Assembly: GCA_028701945.1 (NCBI GenBank)
Contig: JAQVPT010000087.1
Span: forward strand, 1,750 to 11,300
DNA: 9,551 nucleotides
Reading direction: 5' to 3'
Source: Bacteroidales bacterium
GTDB lineage: Bacteria; Bacteroidota; Bacteroidia; Bacteroidales; ML635J-15
In this document: positions 6,857-9,551 of the stretch, piece by piece
Layout: each line of letters starts with the position of its first letter
How positions within the stretch are numbered: the first letter of the stretch is position 1
The notes under the pieces: generated by a model
Database searches by the model: none
What the model was told of the DNA's origin: nothing
What the model saw: the letters and a program-made list of their open reading frames with translations, nothing else
Position numbers and translations under genes: made by a program

Positions 6857-6872
6857 TTGAAAAACTATAAAA

Positions 6873-9083
6873 ATGGGTATTTATCTTGATTATAATGCGA
6901 CAACACCAATAGACAAGGAAGTAGTAGAGGCGATGAAGCCTTATCTTGTCGACTTTTTTGGTAATCCTTCGAGTTCTCATAGTTATGGTGCAAAAACAAA
7001 AATAGCTGTCGAAAATGCCCGAAGGCAAGTAGCCGAAATGTTAAACTGCAAATCTTCTGAAATTATTTTCACAAGTGGAGGGAGTGAGGCAAATAACTAC
7101 GCAATTAAAGGATATGCTTTTGCAAATGAGCATCGAGGTAAACACATAATAACATCAGTAATTGAGCATCCAGCTGTTTTTGAAGTTTGTAAATATCTCG
7201 AAACTAAAGGTTTTAGAATATCTTATATCCCAGTTGATGAATATGGAATAATTAAATTAGATGAATTAAAAGCTGCAATTTGTCCAGAGACTATTTTGGT
7301 TTCGGTTATGCACGCAAACAATGAAATAGGAACTATACAGCCAATACGAGAAATATCTGAAATTTGCAAGAGTTTTAATATCGTTTTTCATAGCGATGCG
7401 GCACAATCAGTTGGGAAGTGCCTCGTTAATGTTAAGGAACTTGGTGTCGATTTATTGTCGATTGCAGGTCATAAATTATATGCTCCAAAAGGAATAGGTG
7501 TTTTATTTATAAAAGAAGGAATTGTTCTCGAAAAACTTATTCATGGTGCTGATCACGAGCAAAATAAGCGTGCAGGAACAGAAAATGTACTCGAAATTGT
7601 CGGTCTCGGCAAAGCTTGCGAAATTATTAAACGTGATATTGAAAAAAACATCTTTCATTTAAAAAATATGAGAGATTTATTGCATTCCGAATTAAATAGC
7701 AGGCTAAAAAATATCAAGCTGAACGGACATCCCGAATTGAGACTTGCAAATACTCTTAACCTTAGTTTTTATGGCGTTGAGGCAAATGTTTTATTGTCCG
7801 AAATGGAACTAAATGGAGTTGCTGCTTCCGCTGGAGCTGCCTGTCATACCGATTCAATAGATGTTTCGCCAGTACTGACGGCAATAAAACTTGAACAGTC
7901 TTTTGCTATGGGAACAATACGTTTTTCAGTTGGTCGCCAAACAAAAGAGGAGGAGATTCATGATGCAGTTAGAATTATCTCAGAAATTGTTAAAAAACTA
8001 AAAAACTCTGAGGGTGAAGATAATACTGAAACTCAGATAGATGTTGGTGCAATAAAACTCACAAAATTTACCCAAGGATTAGGCTGTGCTTGTAAATTGA
8101 GACCGCAGGAACTTGAGAAAATCCTTAAAGACATTCCAATATGGCATGATGAAAATATATTAATTGATACCCAAAATTCTGATGATGCTGCGGTTTATAA
8201 AATAAATGAGACTACTGCTTTGGTTCAGACAGTTGACTTTTTCACTCCAATTGTTGACGATGCATATCATTTTGGAGCAATTGCAGCTGCAAACTCGTTG
8301 AGTGATATTTATGCAATGGGAGCAAAGCCATTGTTTGCGTTAAATATTGTCGGTTTTCCGTCAAACAGGTTGCCCATGGAGGTTTTACAACAAATATTGA
8401 AAGGTGCATCCGACAAAGCAGCAGAAGCTGGTATAAGCATTTTGGGTGGTCATACTATTGATGATCCCGAACCGAAATACGGAATGGTTGTTAGTGGCGT
8501 AGTTAGTCCCGATAAAATTTGGGAAAATTCTAGTGCAATAGCAGGTGATGCAATTATTATTACAAAAGCAATTGGAACCGGTATTTTAACTACTGCTTTA
8601 AAACGCGGTTTGTTGTCGGATAAAACAAAAACCTTGATTATAAACTCAATGAGTGAGTTAAATAAAAAAGCTGCTGAGATAATTGCTGATTATTCTGTTC
8701 ATGCTTGTACAGATGTTACAGGTTTTGGTCTTATAGGACATCTGAGCGAGGTTAGTGTCGCATCAGCAATGGATGTTGAAATATTTAGCGATACTGTTCC
8801 ATTTTTCCCTGAAACAGAGGCAATGGCAACGGCGGGAATTATTCCAGGTGGAAGTGCAAATAATTTATCATATTTCTCTAAGCATGTTGTTTGGGAAAAA
8901 CCTCTGTCAGAAATTTCTAAAATTATGCTTTGTGATGCCCAAACATCTGGAGGACTTTTGTTTACTGTTCCTCAATCCGAAAAAGATAATGTGATTGATA
9001 GTTTGCAAAAAGCAGGTATAGTTAATGCAAAACATGTTGGTAATTGCCTAAAAATAGGAGAGGGGAAGATTTTTGTTAGATAA
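6873..9083 (+). CDS. selD: Cysteine desulfurase (NifS/IscS-like) - selenophosphate synthetase (SelD) fusion
   Basis: 736 residues in one uninterrupted frame. Residues 1 to about 375 are a class-V aminotransferase-fold cysteine desulfurase. It has YLDYNATTP at the start, HANNEIG (147-153), HSDAAQS with Asp175 and Gln178 contacting PLP, the PLP lysine Lys201 in AGHKLYAPKG, and the persulfide/perselenide cysteine Cys324 in AGAACHTDS. Residues 377-395 are a polar linker. From about 396 to 736 lies a full SelD: GLGCACK with catalytic Cys405 and Lys408, then NSDDAAV (Asp437, Asp438), VDFFTPIVDD (Asp455), NSLSDIYAMG (Asp478), GGHTIDDPEPKYG, DVTGFGL and DAQTSGG. SelD makes selenophosphate from selenide and ATP. 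The fused desulfurase likely releases selenium from selenocysteine, or handles sulfur and selenium, and channels it on. Cysteine, not selenocysteine, occupies the SelD active site. No selA, selB, selU or yqeBC gene is visible, so the downstream use of selenium is unknown. Confidence 0.95.
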   Translation: MGIYLDYNATTPIDKEVVEAMKPYLVDFFGNPSSSHSYGAKTKIAVENARRQVAEMLNCKSSEIIFTSGGSEANNYAIKGYAFANEHRGKHIITSVIEHPAVFEVCKYLETKGFRISYIPVDEYGIIKLDELKAAICPETILVSVMHANNEIGTIQPIREISEICKSFNIVFHSDAAQSVGKCLVNVKELGVDLLSIAGHKLYAPKGIGVLFIKEGIVLEKLIHGADHEQNKRAGTENVLEIVGLGKACEIIKRDIEKNIFHLKNMRDLLHSELNSRLKNIKLNGHPELRLANTLNLSFYGVEANVLLSEMELNGVAASAGAACHTDSIDVSPVLTAIKLEQSFAMGTIRFSVGRQTKEEEIHDAVRIISEIVKKLKNSEGEDNTETQIDVGAIKLTKFTQGLGCACKLRPQELEKILKDIPIWHDENILIDTQNSDDAAVYKINETTALVQTVDFFTPIVDDAYHFGAIAAANSLSDIYAMGAKPLFALNIVGFPSNRLPMEVLQQILKGASDKAAEAGISILGGHTIDDPEPKYGMVVSGVVSPDKIWENSSAIAGDAIIITKAIGTGILTTALKRGLLSDKTKTLIINSMSELNKKAAEIIADYSVHACTDVTGFGLIGHLSEVSVASAMDVEIFSDTVPFFPETEAMATAGIIPGGSANNLSYFSKHVVWEKPLSEISKIMLCDAQTSGGLLFTVPQSEKDNVIDSLQKAGIVNAKHVGNCLKIGEGKIFVR

Positions 9084-9254
9084 ACTCTGATTGGTCTTGA
9101 AATGTCTGACAAAAGTTTATATTAATTTAGTTTTTTGCTGACTTTGACACTAAGATTTCTGTTTTTTTGTATCGATAAAAAGTAGATAAGTATTTTACAA
9201 ATATATTTACTGAGCATGGTTTTGAATTATACATCTATGCCCCGCTAAAATCAT
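9084..9254. other. AT-rich spacer after the fusion gene
   Basis: No coding frame, RNA gene, exact -7 box or strong hairpin was recognised in these 171 nt; the sequence is T-rich. It leads directly into the terminator-like hairpin at 9255. Confidence 0.5.
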
Positions 9255-9280
9255 AAAGCGAGATGTCGCTTTTCTTTTTA
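9255..9280 (+). terminator. Rho-independent terminator
   Basis: AAAGCGA (9255-9261) pairs with TCGCTTT (9266-9272) around a GATG tetraloop and is followed by TCTTTTTA. This is the cleanest intrinsic-terminator shape in the window. It lies 171 nt after the fusion gene stop, which leaves an unusually long 3' UTR unless another short transcript ends here. Confidence 0.7.
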
Positions 9281-9299
9281 TGGATTTTTCATTATTGTC

Positions 9300-9318
9300 A
9301 GGGCTAAAGCCCTTTTTC
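9300..9318 (+). repeat. GGGCTAAAGCCC palindrome with T tail
   Basis: AGGGCT (9300-9305), AA, AGCCCT (9308-9313), then TTTT. It could act as a second terminator, but the same CTAAAG centre recurs in ccccgaCCTAAAGGacgggg (9336-9355), pointing to a family of intergenic palindromes. Confidence 0.5.
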
Positions 9319-9335
9319 TCGTTTATGTTCTCCAT

Positions 9336-9551
9336 CCCCGACCTAAAGGACGGGGTTACTACTTGTGATAGCCATTCCTTATTATTATATTCCTTAACTT
9401 TCGTCTTGAGGAATGGGATTAATACTTACGATAGCCATTCTTTTTTATTATGTTCCTTAATTTTCGTCTTGAGGAACGGGGTTAATACTTGCGATAGTTA
9501 TTTTTTTTGATTATGTTTCTTGACTCCTGTCGTAAATGACGGGGTTACTAA
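9336..9551 (+). repeat. 63-bp tandem repeat array, running off the window edge
   Basis: Unit starts are at 9352, 9415, 9478 and 9541, exactly 63 bp apart. Each begins GGGRTTAMTACTTRYGATAG or close to it (the last is cut by the window end). Every unit ends in a stem-loop just before the next start. Examples are CCCCGACC/GGACGGGG (9336-9355, one mismatch), a TTCCTTAA/TTGAGGAA type stem in the middle units, and TCCTGTC/GACGGGG with G-U pairs in the last. Arm sequences differ between units while the hairpin is retained. Because the period is a multiple of three, an apparent open frame of 76 codons (9280-9510) runs through it; its product is only the translated repeat. Confidence 0.8.

Larger units (their letters stand above)
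6265..6872. other. 608-nt gene-free spacer rich in palindromes
   Basis: No credible coding frame on either strand. It contains a duplicated 70-bp element, five or more hairpins (listed separately) and repeated copies of TTCCCACRCACAATCTC at 6294-6310, 6331-6347 and 6515-6531. A shorter relative, GCACAATCTC, lies at 6716-6725. No tRNA cloverleaf, riboswitch or CRISPR spacing was recognised. The last part holds the candidate promoter of the downstream fusion gene. Confidence 0.75.

Noticed and set aside
6786..7028. 80-codon minus-strand frame over the start of the fusion gene
   Set aside because: It overlaps the strongly supported desulfurase N-terminus antisense and has no recognisable features.
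8082..8096. Selenocysteine (in-frame TGA) at the SelD active site
   Set aside because: The codons are TGT-GCT-TGT-AAA, so the active site uses cysteine; no TGA is present in the frame.
9280..9510. Open frame of 76 codons on the + strand
   Set aside because: It lies in the 63-bp tandem repeat; its open frame follows from the period being a multiple of three, and the product is repeats of a Leu/Ser/Phe-rich segment with no recognisable domain.

Overview
The window looks like a low-G+C member of the Bacteroidetes, probably an anaerobic amino-acid fermenter of the Bacteroidales type. The reasons are a Porphyromonas/Fusobacterium-style lysine-fermentation gene cluster, A-rich leaders without clear Shine-Dalgarno sequences, a Bacteroidetes-type -7 box (TAnnTTTG) before the last gene, and intergenic DNA full of short palindromes. 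The lineage call is inference; no rRNA gene or other marker is present.

Positions 1-6264 carry one side of the lysine-fermentation pathway, all on the + strand. In order they are the 3' end of kce (3-keto-5-aminohexanoate cleavage enzyme), two diverged tandem copies of kdd (3,5-diaminohexanoate dehydrogenase), kamA (lysine 2,3-aminomutase), and kamB-kamC, the presumed ATP-dependent reactivase of the B12-dependent lysine 5,6-aminomutase. KamA makes beta-lysine. The 5,6-aminomutase KamDE, which is not in this window, would convert it to 3,5-diaminohexanoate. Kdd oxidises that to 3-keto-5-aminohexanoate, and Kce cleaves the product with acetyl-CoA. kdd2-kamA and kamB-kamC are tightly packed. A dyad and a hairpin lie between the two kdd copies, and a clear hairpin terminator lies between kamA and kamB, so the cluster is probably split into several transcripts. 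kamB (TTG) and kamC (GTG, 14-nt overlap) both use weak starts.

Positions 6265-6872 hold no gene. The expected kamD/kamE do not follow kamC. Instead there is a dense field of palindromes, including a 70-bp element present twice at about 94 % identity and at least four further hairpins.

Positions 6873-9083 encode a 736-residue natural fusion of a group-I NifS/IscS-like cysteine desulfurase and a complete selenophosphate synthetase (SelD), with the catalytic residues of both halves intact. It would couple release of sulfur or selenium from (seleno)cysteine to selenophosphate synthesis.

Positions 9084-9551 are non-coding: a terminator-like hairpin, a GGGCTAAAGCCC palindrome, and a 63-bp tandem repeat that runs off the window edge. 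Because 63 is a multiple of three, the repeat creates a spurious open frame.
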